DNA of 12,822 nt from contig WQSU01000035.1 in the NCBI GenBank assembly GCA_009787675.1, positions 1 to 12,822 on the forward strand, written 5' to 3'. This document shows, piece after piece, positions 1-8,587 of the stretch. Origin of the DNA: Lentimicrobiaceae bacterium (GTDB lineage: Bacteria > Bacteroidota > Bacteroidia > Bacteroidales > WCHB1-69). Below the pieces are notes generated by a model. The model had not been told where the DNA came from, made no database searches, and worked only from the letters and a program-made list of their open reading frames with translations. Both the position numbers and the translations under genes were made by a program. How positions within the stretch are numbered: position 1 is the stretch's first letter; each line of letters begins with the position of its first letter.

Positions 1-2
1 AA

Positions 3-473
3 GAATCTCTGTTTCAATACTTTTCACAACAACAGGTAGATGCTTTTTTAAGTAATGAGAAACCCTATCTCACTACCGAACAAATTAAAACGCTGAGTGC
101 GCAAGGCTTTACTATTGGAGCGCATAGTGTAGATCATCCTTACTATTATGAGATTTCTTTGGAAGAGCAACTTAGACAAACGCTTAGTAGCTTGGAGTTT
201 GTTTCTTCAATTGTAAATCAAAAATTGAGATTGTTTGCCTTTCCATTTACCGATTTTAAGGTATCTCAGCATTTTTTTGAAGAGATAAAGCCGTTTGTGG
301 ATTTAAGCTTTGGCACGGCTAATCTGAAAAAGGATGAGGTGGCCTTTAATTATCAGAGGCTTGAGGGAGAATGTGGTACTATGAGAACGCTGGAGAAAGT
401 TTTGATAAAAGAATATGTGAAATATTTGCTGAAAACATTTTTAGGGAAGAATTTAATTTATCGAAAATATTAA
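3..473 (+). CDS. Polysaccharide deacetylase-like protein, C-terminal part (5' end outside window)
   Basis: The open frame enters from the left edge, so only the last 156 residues are visible. Seen: a GFTIGAHSVDHP segment (second His codon at 135-137) that fits the H-S/T-x-x-H-P metal-binding motif of the NodB homology domain of carbohydrate esterase family 4, followed about 35 residues later by FAFPF, which resembles the conserved aromatic-Pro motif 3 of the same fold. Known: these enzymes remove N- or O-acetyl groups from polysaccharides such as peptidoglycan, chitin-like chains or exopolysaccharide, using a metal held by Asp-His-His. The catalytic Asp motif (TFDD-like) would lie before the window and cannot be checked. 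The gene converges on the MFS gene with a 77-bp AT-rich gap that shows no clear terminator hairpin. Family call fairly sure; substrate unknown. Confidence 0.75.
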   Translation, partial: ESLFQYFSQQQVDAFLSNEKPYLTTEQIKTLSAQGFTIGAHSVDHPYYYEISLEEQLRQTLSSLEFVSSIVNQKLRLFAFPFTDFKVSQHFFEEIKPFVDLSFGTANLKKDEVAFNYQRLEGECGTMRTLEKVLIKEYVKYLLKTFLGKNLIYRKY

Positions 474-550
474 ATATATTTATGCTTTTTGTGTATTTGA
501 TAATAGGATGTTTCTTTGTATTTAGCAGCATTTTTATAAACGGAGTACCT

Positions 551-1699
551 TTATTTTTTCACTACCCCCGCCAGGAAAAATAAATATAGGGTAGCCCCAC
601 TCAACACCAACAGTCCGCCCATTTGAGCGCCGCTGAATAATTGGGTAGAAAATGTCATTAACGGTGGAAATATTGCTCCACCCACAACTCCGGTAATCAT
701 TAACCCTGAAATTTCATTTGTTTTTTCGGGTTTGGCTTGAATGGCGGCAGAGAAAACCACTGAAAAAATGCTTGAACAAGCAAAACCTATGGCGCCAATC
801 ATGCTCAACACAAAAGCAAGAGATGGTAGCGGGATAAATGCAAGAAGAAGCAACAATCCCAAGGTAACGAGCATGTTGGTACGAAAATATAAGCGCGAGC
901 TCATTACTGCCAACAGGAATGTGCCAATAAATGCGCCGAAAGTTCTGCAAATAAAATACATACTGGCACCCAAATTTGCTGTTTCGTTGTTATAAGCCAA
1001 ACGTTCAATCAACAGTTTTTTGCTGATCATGTTCATACCCACATCAATTCCAACAACGGCTACTATGCCTAAGAAAAAAAGTAAAATTTTATGGTCAGAT
1101 AACAGTTTCAAAGGGTTTCCGGTGGTGCTGTTTTCCATTTCTTCTTTGGGAATAGGCTTAACCAAAAGCCACACCCCAGATAAAATAGTAATGCCTCCAA
1201 AAACAGGAAACATGTTTTGCCAATTACCTAAATAAAGTACAGCAAATGAGGCAATAAGCGGCCCACAGAATGAGGATAAAGCTTTCACTACTTGTCCACC
1301 CGTTAAGGCGCTAGTGAGCGCTTTTCCATTAAAAATATTGGAAACCAACGGATTTAATGATACCTGTAAAATGGTATTTCCAATGCCCAAAAAGGCAAAT
1401 GCAAGATAACATGTTACTTTATCAAAAATAAAAAAAGGTAAAAACATACCGGCAATAGTAACGATCATACTGATGAGCACGGTGTTTTTTCTTCCTATTA
1501 TATTCATTACGATTGCAGTAGGATAAGAGAGCAGAAAAAACCAAATAAAAACTACAGAGGGGAGAAATCCAGACATGGCTTCAGAAAGATTAAATTCATC
1601 TTTTACATAGTTGGTAGAGATGCCAACGACATCTACAAAGCCCATCACAAAAAAGCCAAAAAAAACAGGCAACAAAGAGAGGATAAAACTTTTTTTCAT
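551..1699 (-). CDS. Major facilitator superfamily transporter, FucP-like sugar carrier type
   Basis: A 382-residue very hydrophobic protein with about 12 likely membrane-spanning segments, a usual length for compact MFS carriers. Seen: first helix with FGFFVMGFVDVVGIS, an NIIGRKN loop at about residue 67 that matches the degenerate MFS motif A (G-x-x-x-D/N-R-x-G-R/K) between helices 2 and 3, and a polar central loop around residues 182-205 (KPIPKEEMENS) separating the two six-helix halves. Inferred role: proton-coupled uptake of a sugar or related small solute across the inner membrane; the substrate cannot be read from the sequence. The ATG start is supported by a hydrophobic first helix beginning right after MKK and by a TATTTTTG promoter box 17 bp upstream. 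It is a single-gene unit, convergent with the deacetylase and divergent from the macroglobulin gene. Confidence 0.85.
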   Translation of the reverse strand: MKKSFILSLLPVFFGFFVMGFVDVVGISTNYVKDEFNLSEAMSGFLPSVVFIWFFLLSYPTAIVMNIIGRKNTVLISMIVTIAGMFLPFFIFDKVTCYLAFAFLGIGNTILQVSLNPLVSNIFNGKALTSALTGGQVVKALSSFCGPLIASFAVLYLGNWQNMFPVFGGITILSGVWLLVKPIPKEEMENSTTGNPLKLLSDHKILLFFLGIVAVVGIDVGMNMISKKLLIERLAYNNETANLGASMYFICRTFGAFIGTFLLAVMSSRLYFRTNMLVTLGLLLLLAFIPLPSLAFVLSMIGAIGFACSSIFSVVFSAAIQAKPEKTNEISGLMITGVVGGAIFPPLMTFSTQLFSGAQMGGLLVLSGATLYLFFLAGVVKK

Positions 1700-2001
1700 A
1701 TTTATAAAATTTTTGGCAAAAATATTTTTTTGTCATTTCATTTCTCAAGTTTATTATGAAAAAAAAAAACGAATAGCCAAATTGAAATTTTTGTTTTGAA
1801 AACCGCTTTTCGTTACGTCTGCAACAGCAAATGTTTTTTTGTGTTTTCCAAGAACACTTTTTCCGGTTAGGAAAAGAAACGCTTACGTATTCTACCAACT
1901 CAATAGCAAGTAATTCTTCTTTAAATGTTTTTGTAATAGTTTGTTGAATAAAACAAAATAGATTAGACGAAAAAACGTTACTGATACAAATTCTTTACAT
2001 T
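1700..2001. other. 302-bp AT-rich divergent intergenic region
   Basis: Between the MFS gene (minus) and the macroglobulin gene (plus). It holds the MFS promoter candidate, a run of eleven A residues near 1760, and a short imperfect hairpin (TTTTCC 1859-1864 with GGAAAA 1870-1875) lacking a T tract. No convincing TAnnTTTG box was found in the 100 bp before the macroglobulin start on the plus strand, so its promoter is unassigned. A minus-strand frame covering 1596-1898 exists but is mostly antisense to the MFS gene and poly-A derived residues; I see no real gene here. Confidence 0.6.
1717..1749 (-). promoter_or_regulatory. Candidate Bacteroidetes promoter of the MFS gene
   Basis: On the minus strand TATTTTTG (1724 to 1717) matches the Bacteroidetes -7 element TAnnTTTG exactly, and CTTG (1749 to 1746) 21 bp upstream is close to the -33 TTTG element. 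The box ends 17 bp before the ATG of the transporter gene, leaving a short leader. Spacing and match are consistent with the known consensus. Chance matches are possible in DNA this AT-rich. Confidence 0.5.
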
Positions 2002-5000
2002 ATGTCCCATTTTTTCAAATTTACCTTTACCTTCGTTGCATTTTTTTTAACAATGAACCTTTTCGGGAACGAAAGACCTGCACCGCCCGAAGACTACGAA
2101 AAGCTTTGGAAGCAGGTAGAGAAATTTAATGACGAAGCCCTACCGCAATCGGCATTACAGGCGGTGGAGCAGATTTACACCCTTGCCATGTCGGAAAATA
2201 ATGAAAAACAAATCATTAAGGCAATTGTCCACAAAATGAGTTATACCAAAACTTTAGATGAAGAGGGCGCAAAAAAATCGATAATGGCTGTAGAATTGGA
2301 AATGGCAAGCTATCGTGGAATTGTTAAACCTTTCATGCACTTGTTTTTAGCCACAATGTATGACGACTACGTGAATAGAAACTCCTATACGATTAACCAG
2401 CGGTCGGTTACTGCTAATTTTGAAAATAACGATATAGACACATGGGATAAAACCAAATTTCAAAATAAAATTGTTAAAAATTATCTGTTGGCATTGAATG
2501 ATATTCTTAAAAAAGAGGAGATTACTGCATATTCCGAATTTATTAACGATGTGAAAGAATCGAAAACAGGTTTCCCAACATTATACGACTTTGTAGCATA
2601 TCATGCTATTAATCAACTTGGTGCTGAAAATTACTACTATTTTGGCGCTCGTGAAAATAACGACAAATTGAAAGACAACGCCTATCTTTCCGATGTAGAG
2701 ACATTTGTGAAAATGCAATGGCAGGGCGACACGCTTTCCTATAAAAATACGGCATTGAAAATTTTCCAAAATTGGCTGAAATTCAGATTGGAAGACTCTA
2801 AGAATAGGGAAGCGCTGGTAAATACGGATTTCATGAGATTGAATTTTGTAAAAAATAACCTCACTACCGCCAATCGCGATAAAGTTTGGGAAACCGCTGT
2901 GGTGGCTTTACAGAAAAAACATGCTACTGCACCCGAATTAGCACAAATTAATTGGGAATTGGCTGATTTTTACAACAATCTGGGCAGCCAATACAACTTC
3001 CAGGATTCCACTACATTTCAATATAAAACATACAAAACAAAAGCTATAGTGCTTCTCAACGATGTCATTTCGCGTTTTCCTGAAGCCAAATATGCGCCCG
3101 CCTGTGTCAATTTAAAAAATGAAATTGAGAAACTGTCTTTTTCATTTCAATCGGAAAATGTGGTAAATGCAAATGAAAAATTTCCGCTACGAATCACTTA
3201 TTGCAATGCCAACACTGTTTATATGACCATTTTAAAATGTGATTATGAAAAGTTTTTAGAAACAAACGAAACGAAGTGGGATTTTAGCGATTTTCTTCCT
3301 GAAATCGTGAAACTATCTGAAAAAGTGATAGACTCAAAAATTATAACATTACCTAAAGCCATTGATTATAACTCACATAGTACAGAATATTTAACAGACG
3401 CTTTACCATACGGGTTTTACGTAATTCTTTTACATGCTAAAAAAGAATTAAAAATTGAAGAAAATTACTTCGCACACCTCTCTCTTTTTTCTTCCCATCT
3501 GTGTATGACAACAAAAGCATTTAACAATAGTCAGTCAGGGTTATACATATTGAACAGCAAAACAGGGCAGCCGGTTGAAAACGCAAAAGTTGACCTTTAT
3601 GTGAAAGAATACGACAGCAAATCAGGTAAATATGTTTCTAAAAAAGAAACTACGATTTACACGGATAAAACAGGATATGCCAAAGTTTATACAGAAAACG
3701 GTAACCGTTGGTCGAAATCGTATCGCGTTGATGTGAGTTATAAAAATGATTATCTATCCCATAATTCACATTTTCATTCTTACACAGAAGTGGCAGAGAA
3801 AAAAAGAACTGAGATAAACTTTTTTACCGACCGCGCCATTTATCGTCCGGGGCAAACGGTACATTTTAAAGGGATCTGTTTAGAAAAAGTAGGCGAAGAA
3901 GTTACGATTCTTCCAAAACAGACTGTTAAAGTGGAGTTTAAAGATATGAACTGGCAAAATATTGAAATGCTCAATTTAGTCTCAAATGAATATGGAACGA
4001 TTTCAGGGTCTTTCACTATTCCATTGGGAGTTTTAACCGGACATTTTACCATTCAAACTACAAATGGCAGTCATAGTATTAGAGTTGAGGAGTATAAACG
4101 CCCGATGTTTGAAGCCAAAATGTTGCCGGTAGAGGGCGAGTATAAAATAAATGACATGGTTACTGTGGAGGGTGTTGCTACAACTTACGCAGGCACAGCA
4201 CTTAGCGATGCCAAAGTTTCTTATACGGTAACAAGAAATCCGCTCTGGCGACTTTTTTATCTCCGTATGCCTGCTGAAGAGATTGCCTTTGGTGATTTAG
4301 TATTGGATAACGAGGGTAAATTTAAGATAGAATTTAAAGCCGTTGTGGATGAGATTATGTTATTGCAACAATATGTTGCCTATAATTATATTGTAAATGT
4401 TACAGTTACGGATATTAACGGCGAAACGCAAACCACCTCAACTTCTGTTCTTGTTTCCAACCGCGCACTGGAAGTATCAACTGATATATCTTCCTGTATG
4501 CTTCGGGAAGCTATAGACAGTATTTCCATAAAAACTCAAAATGCTTCCGGCGCTTTTGTTCCTGCAAATGTTAATATTCAAATATTTAAACTAAAAGATA
4601 ACAAACTCTTAGTTGCCAAAAAACAGTGGGAACATATCGACATGCCCTTATATTCTAAAGACGAATGGTACAAAGAATATCCGGGGCAGGAATTTAATGG
4701 AGAAACCGACTTCTCTAAATTTGAAATAGAAAAAAGTGTTTATCAAAAACAGATAAACACGGCAACTCTCAAAAAAATTAAAATTGATGACGTAGAAAAA
4801 TGGAATTCAGGAGTTTATCGTATGGTTTTAAGTTCGGTGGATAAATGGGGCAATCCCGTAAAATCGGTGCAGGAGTTTGTGCTGTTTTCTGAAAAAGACA
4901 AGAAAATGCCGGCGAATCTTACTCATTTCTTTTATGTGGACAAGACCTCCGCGTTGCCCGGTGAAACGGTAACTTTGTATGTGGGTTCTTCTTATAAAGA

Positions 5001-8000
5001 TGTGCATTTATTCTATGATTTGGGAGTAAAAAATAAACTTGCCAAATCAGAAATAATAAAATTGAGTTCGGAAATCACAAAAATCAATATTCCTGTTTCT
5101 GAAACAGATCGTGGCGGTCTTTCTATAAATTTGATGTTTGTAAAAAACGGCAGAACCTACGAATATACGCAATCCATTAATGTTAATTGGGAGCATAAAA
5201 AGTTAGATATTAAATTTATTACATTTAGAAATAAAACATTACCCGGTGCAAACGAAAGCTGGCAACTTAAAATTTCGGATCATTTATCTCAAGCCGCACA
5301 AGCCGAATTTATGGCTTCCCTGTATGACGCTTCGTTGGATGTTTTTGCCAAAAACAGCTGGGAGCTAAATCCATATTCTAAATATAATTTTTGGTTAAAT
5401 TGGGATGCTCAAAGTTTTAATACGACACCATCTCTTCACGCAATGAAAAATTTCTACCCAGCACCGCTCTCTTTTAATATTGCTTATCCCAGTTTAACTT
5501 TATTTCAACCCTACTCAACTTTTGTAATGTCAAGAGGATACGCTAAATCAAGACCCACTATGAATATGGAGGAAGACTATAGTGAGGAAGTCTTATTACG
5601 GGTAGTAGAAGACAATATCCGTGTTAATACCGATTTTAGTTTTAGTCAGGATTTTGCTATGGATGAACTTGCTGTTGAAAATTCTCATAAAGGTGTTTTA
5701 GGCTCTGGGCAAGCTCCCGTTCAAATTCGCCAAAACTTTGCTGAAACCGCGTTTTTCTATCCCACCTTAACGACTAACGAAGCCGGTGAAGTGTTCTTAA
5801 AATTCACCATGCCGGAAAGTTTAACCCGCTGGAACTTCATGGGATTGGCTCACACCAAAGACCTGAAAATTGGAACGATAAACGAAGAAATTGTAACGCA
5901 AAAAGAGTTGATGGTGATGCCGAACCTGCCGAGGTTTTTCAGAGAAAATGATAAAATGACCATTTCGGCAAAAATCAACAATGTGTCGCCAAACAATATG
6001 GTTGGAATAGCCAAAATTGAATTTTTCGACGTCGAAACCCTTAAATCTTTAAATCTTAAATTTTTAAATTCTGCAAATGAAGTTGATTTTAAGGTAGCTA
6101 AAGACGGCAACACTGTGGCTGAATGGCAAATAACCGTTCCTGAAGGCTTATCGGCTGTGGGCATCAGAATTATTGCCGATGGAAGAAACCACTCCGACGG
6201 AGAAGAACGGATTTTGCCGGTGCTAACCAATAAAATGTTGGTTACAGAATCCTTGCCATTACCAGTACGCAAAGCAGGAACAACAAACTTTAAATTTAAC
6301 AGCTTGTTAAACAGCGCTGCCTCAAAGACTTTACGCCACGAAAGTTATACCCTTGAGTTTACGGCAAATCCGGCGTGGTATGCCGTGCAGGCGCTCCCAT
6401 ACCTCATGGAATATCCCTTCGAGTGTGCGGAACAGGTATTTTCGCGTTTCTACGCCAATTCGCTTTCTTCGCACATTGCCAACAGCGATCCTAAGATAAA
6501 ACGCGTTTTCGAGTTGTGGAAAACCATCCCCGAAAGTAAGGCGTTACTCTCTAATTTAGAGAAAAATCAAGAGTTGAAAGCGTTGCTGATTGAAGAAACC
6601 CCATGGTTGTTAAACGCAAAAGATGAAACCGAAAGAAAACGCAGAATAGGCATCCTGTTTGATTTGAACCGCATGGCAATGGAAAATAATACCGCCATAC
6701 AAAAACTATCTGAAACACAACTTTCTAATGGTGCATTTCCATGGTTTAGAGGCATGTCGGAAAGCTGGTATATCACCCAGCACATTGTGGGCGGTTTTGC
6801 TCATTTGGATAAGCTCGGCGTTACCGAAATCAGAAAAAACAGCACGGTATGGAATATGATACAAAAATCTATTACGTTTTTAGACAAACAATTGGAAAAA
6901 AGTTATACAGATTTAAAAAAACATTGTAACGACGAATGTTTGAAAAAAGACAACTTGGGCTATATGCAAATTCAGTATTTATATGTCCGCTCATTCTTCA
7001 TTCAACAAGTGCCGCTGCCGGAATCGGCAAAGGCTGCCTTCGATTATTACAAAAGTCAGGCGATAAAATATTGGACGAAGAAAGAGTTTTACATGCAGGG
7101 AATGATTGCATTAGCGCTTTACAAATATGGCGAGCCGCAAGTTCCTGCTAAAATTGTAGCCTCATTAAAAGAACACGCCTTGCGCAACGAAGAAATGGGA
7201 ACCTATTGGAAATACAACAACAGTGGTTTTTGGCATCAAGCGCCCATTGAAACACAAGCGCTTTTAATTGAAGTATTTAGCGATGTGGCAAACGACCAAA
7301 AATGGGTAGATGAGATGAAAGTCTGGTTGCTCAAACAAAAGCAAACGCAAGACTGGAGAACCACCAAAGCCACTACCGATGCCATCTATGCATTACTCTT
7401 ACAAGGTACTGATTTATTGGCAGAAACAGACTATCCCATAATCAAAATAGGAGATATGACACTTGATGTTGCCGCCGATCCTGAAATAAAAACCGAAGCA
7501 GGCACAGGCTACTTTAAAAAACGCTGGGACGGCGCATCGGTAACGCCAACTTGGAGCAACGTGAGTGTTACTAAAAACGCCAACAGTGTGTCGTGGGGCG
7601 CCGTATATTGGCAATATTTTGAACAGTTGGACAAAATAAAACAGTTTAAAGAAACGCCTTTGACAATTAATAAGCAACTTTTTGTAGAACGGCGTTCGGG
7701 CAATAAAACGGTGATTGTGCCTGTGGAAAATGACGGAAAATTGAACGTTGGCGACAAGGTAACCGTACGCATAGAAATTCGCACCGACCGCGACATGGAA
7801 TATGTGCATTTGAAAGATATGCGTGCTGCCTGTTTCGAGCCCACCGATTATGCTTCAGGTTATCGCTACAAATCGGGCTTTGGCTACTACCAAGCCATCA
7901 AGGATGCTTCCATGAATTTCTTTATAGATTATTTGCACAAAGGAGTTTATGTATTTGAATACACTTTGCGTGTAGCTCAAAAAGGAGAGTTTTCTAACGG

Positions 8001-8079
8001 AATAACGACCATGCAATCTATGTATGCACCGGAATTTACCTCGCACTCGGAAGGGGTGAGAGTGGTTGTTGGGGAATAG
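2002..8079 (+). CDS. Alpha-2-macroglobulin family protein with intact thioester motif
   Basis: A 2025-residue secreted protein of the bacterial alpha-2-macroglobulin (A2M) family, which traps proteases that cleave a bait segment and then links to them through an internal thioester. Seen: an N-terminal hydrophobic signal peptide (about residues 1-22) with no lipobox Cys; a helical N-terminal region (to about 400); a macroglobulin-like repeat with SGLYILNSKTGQPVENAKV near 515-530; the family hallmark DRAIYRPGQTVHFKG (Tyr614) of the MG2 domain; further beta-rich domains; a polar, acidic linker at about 1165-1235 in the bait position; the conserved NFAETAFFYPTL block near 1245; the thioester motif ECAEQ (Cys1475, Gln1478) opening a helical thioester domain to about 1800; and a C-terminal macroglobulin domain (from about 1910). 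No T9SS C-terminal sorting domain is evident. No pbpC gene is adjacent, unlike many proteobacterial homologues. The GNAT gene follows after 30 bp and is probably cotranscribed. The start lacks a clear ribosome-binding site, but the signal peptide supports it. Family call is very sure; the protease-trapping role is inferred. Confidence 0.95.
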   Translation: MSHFFKFTFTFVAFFLTMNLFGNERPAPPEDYEKLWKQVEKFNDEALPQSALQAVEQIYTLAMSENNEKQIIKAIVHKMSYTKTLDEEGAKKSIMAVELEMASYRGIVKPFMHLFLATMYDDYVNRNSYTINQRSVTANFENNDIDTWDKTKFQNKIVKNYLLALNDILKKEEITAYSEFINDVKESKTGFPTLYDFVAYHAINQLGAENYYYFGARENNDKLKDNAYLSDVETFVKMQWQGDTLSYKNTALKIFQNWLKFRLEDSKNREALVNTDFMRLNFVKNNLTTANRDKVWETAVVALQKKHATAPELAQINWELADFYNNLGSQYNFQDSTTFQYKTYKTKAIVLLNDVISRFPEAKYAPACVNLKNEIEKLSFSFQSENVVNANEKFPLRITYCNANTVYMTILKCDYEKFLETNETKWDFSDFLPEIVKLSEKVIDSKIITLPKAIDYNSHSTEYLTDALPYGFYVILLHAKKELKIEENYFAHLSLFSSHLCMTTKAFNNSQSGLYILNSKTGQPVENAKVDLYVKEYDSKSGKYVSKKETTIYTDKTGYAKVYTENGNRWSKSYRVDVSYKNDYLSHNSHFHSYTEVAEKKRTEINFFTDRAIYRPGQTVHFKGICLEKVGEEVTILPKQTVKVEFKDMNWQNIEMLNLVSNEYGTISGSFTIPLGVLTGHFTIQTTNGSHSIRVEEYKRPMFEAKMLPVEGEYKINDMVTVEGVATTYAGTALSDAKVSYTVTRNPLWRLFYLRMPAEEIAFGDLVLDNEGKFKIEFKAVVDEIMLLQQYVAYNYIVNVTVTDINGETQTTSTSVLVSNRALEVSTDISSCMLREAIDSISIKTQNASGAFVPANVNIQIFKLKDNKLLVAKKQWEHIDMPLYSKDEWYKEYPGQEFNGETDFSKFEIEKSVYQKQINTATLKKIKIDDVEKWNSGVYRMVLSSVDKWGNPVKSVQEFVLFSEKDKKMPANLTHFFYVDKTSALPGETVTLYVGSSYKDVHLFYDLGVKNKLAKSEIIKLSSEITKINIPVSETDRGGLSINLMFVKNGRTYEYTQSINVNWEHKKLDIKFITFRNKTLPGANESWQLKISDHLSQAAQAEFMASLYDASLDVFAKNSWELNPYSKYNFWLNWDAQSFNTTPSLHAMKNFYPAPLSFNIAYPSLTLFQPYSTFVMSRGYAKSRPTMNMEEDYSEEVLLRVVEDNIRVNTDFSFSQDFAMDELAVENSHKGVLGSGQAPVQIRQNFAETAFFYPTLTTNEAGEVFLKFTMPESLTRWNFMGLAHTKDLKIGTINEEIVTQKELMVMPNLPRFFRENDKMTISAKINNVSPNNMVGIAKIEFFDVETLKSLNLKFLNSANEVDFKVAKDGNTVAEWQITVPEGLSAVGIRIIADGRNHSDGEERILPVLTNKMLVTESLPLPVRKAGTTNFKFNSLLNSAASKTLRHESYTLEFTANPAWYAVQALPYLMEYPFECAEQVFSRFYANSLSSHIANSDPKIKRVFELWKTIPESKALLSNLEKNQELKALLIEETPWLLNAKDETERKRRIGILFDLNRMAMENNTAIQKLSETQLSNGAFPWFRGMSESWYITQHIVGGFAHLDKLGVTEIRKNSTVWNMIQKSITFLDKQLEKSYTDLKKHCNDECLKKDNLGYMQIQYLYVRSFFIQQVPLPESAKAAFDYYKSQAIKYWTKKEFYMQGMIALALYKYGEPQVPAKIVASLKEHALRNEEMGTYWKYNNSGFWHQAPIETQALLIEVFSDVANDQKWVDEMKVWLLKQKQTQDWRTTKATTDAIYALLLQGTDLLAETDYPIIKIGDMTLDVAADPEIKTEAGTGYFKKRWDGASVTPTWSNVSVTKNANSVSWGAVYWQYFEQLDKIKQFKETPLTINKQLFVERRSGNKTVIVPVENDGKLNVGDKVTVRIEIRTDRDMEYVHLKDMRAACFEPTDYASGYRYKSGFGYYQAIKDASMNFFIDYLHKGVYVFEYTLRVAQKGEFSNGITTMQSMYAPEFTSHSEGVRVVVGE

Positions 8080-8109
8080 GAGGGAATAAGGGCTTAAAAC
8101 TTTGTTTAT

Positions 8110-8577
8110 ATGAAAATTAGATTTGCAACAGAAAAAGATATTCCCGAAATACTGAATCTTATTAAAGGGATTGCAGCGTATGAAAAATTATTACATGAAG
8201 TAACCGCAACAGAAGAGGTTTTGTACGATTCTTTTTTTGTGAAAAAAGCAGCGGAGGTATTATTGGGAGAAAAAGATGGACAAATCATTGGTTTTGCGCT
8301 TTTTTTTCACAATTTCTCAACATTTACTGGTAAACGCGGGCTATATCTGGAAGACTTGTATGTTTTACCCGAGTACCGGCATTTAGGATTTGGGAAACAG
8401 TTTTTTTCTGAACTCAGAAGAATTGCACAAGGACGTGAGTGTGGGAGAATAGAATGGATCTGTTTGGATTGGAATATTCCGGCAATTCAATTTTACAAAG
8501 AAAATATTGGCGCTATTTCTTTGGATGAGTGGACGTTATACAGGCTGTCGGAAAAATCACTAATCACTAATCACTAA
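8110..8577 (+). CDS. GNAT N-acetyltransferase, spermidine/spermine (SSAT)-like
   Basis: A 155-residue single-domain GCN5-related N-acetyltransferase, the usual length for this fold. Seen: N-terminal IRFATEKDIPEIL typical of GNAT strand beta1-helix alpha1; LYLEDLYVLPEYR (78-90) leading into the acetyl-CoA pyrophosphate loop R-x-x-G-x-G (Arg90, Gly93, Gly95); and the C-terminal WNIPAIQFYK (121-130) followed by a Trp-containing strand. The LYLED-YV and WN-PAI-FYK blocks are those of the diamine (SSAT1) / thialysine (SSAT2) acetyltransferase subgroup, so the acceptor is likely a primary amine such as a polyamine or aminoethyl-cysteine; this is inference. It is cytoplasmic. It lies 30 bp after the macroglobulin gene on the same strand. 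Oddity: the last seven codons, including the stop, are built from a heptanucleotide repeat (AATCACT), giving a tail SLITNH that is not part of the fold. Confidence 0.88.
   Translation: MKIRFATEKDIPEILNLIKGIAAYEKLLHEVTATEEVLYDSFFVKKAAEVLLGEKDGQIIGFALFFHNFSTFTGKRGLYLEDLYVLPEYRHLGFGKQFFSELRRIAQGRECGRIEWICLDWNIPAIQFYKENIGAISLDEWTLYRLSEKSLITNH
8555..8577. repeat. Heptanucleotide tandem repeat AATCACT, 3.3 copies
   Basis: Three perfect copies of AATCACT plus AA, with no mismatch. The repeat lies at the very end of the acetyltransferase gene and supplies its stop codon (TAA at 8575-8577), and ends 11 bp before the convergent outer-membrane protein gene stop. Because the unit is 7 bp, each copy shifts frame; loss of one copy would move the stop and extend the protein. 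Confidence 0.9.
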
Positions 8578-8587
8578 CCTTTTACCC

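Noticed and set aside
371..583. Plus-strand 70-codon frame overlapping the deacetylase end and the MFS end, with a hydrophobic segment
   Set aside because: Overlaps the deacetylase coding region out of frame and the convergent MFS stop; hydrophobicity comes from T-rich spacer DNA.
1858..1876. Hairpin TTTTTCC-loop-GGAAAAG as a terminator
   Set aside because: Only 6-7 weak base pairs and no T tract on either side; not at the end of a gene.
1596..1898. Minus-strand 100-codon open frame spanning the MFS gene start and the intergenic region
   Set aside because: It overlaps the transporter gene in another frame and is rich in Phe/Lys/Cys from A/T runs, with no recognisable domain.
5850..6272. Minus-strand 140-codon open frame inside the macroglobulin gene
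   Set aside because: Antisense shadow of a well-conserved coding stretch; no domain or start context.
7414..7844. Two overlapping minus-strand frames of 111-131 codons inside the macroglobulin gene
   Set aside because: Both are antisense to the conserved C-terminal macroglobulin domain and show no family resemblance.
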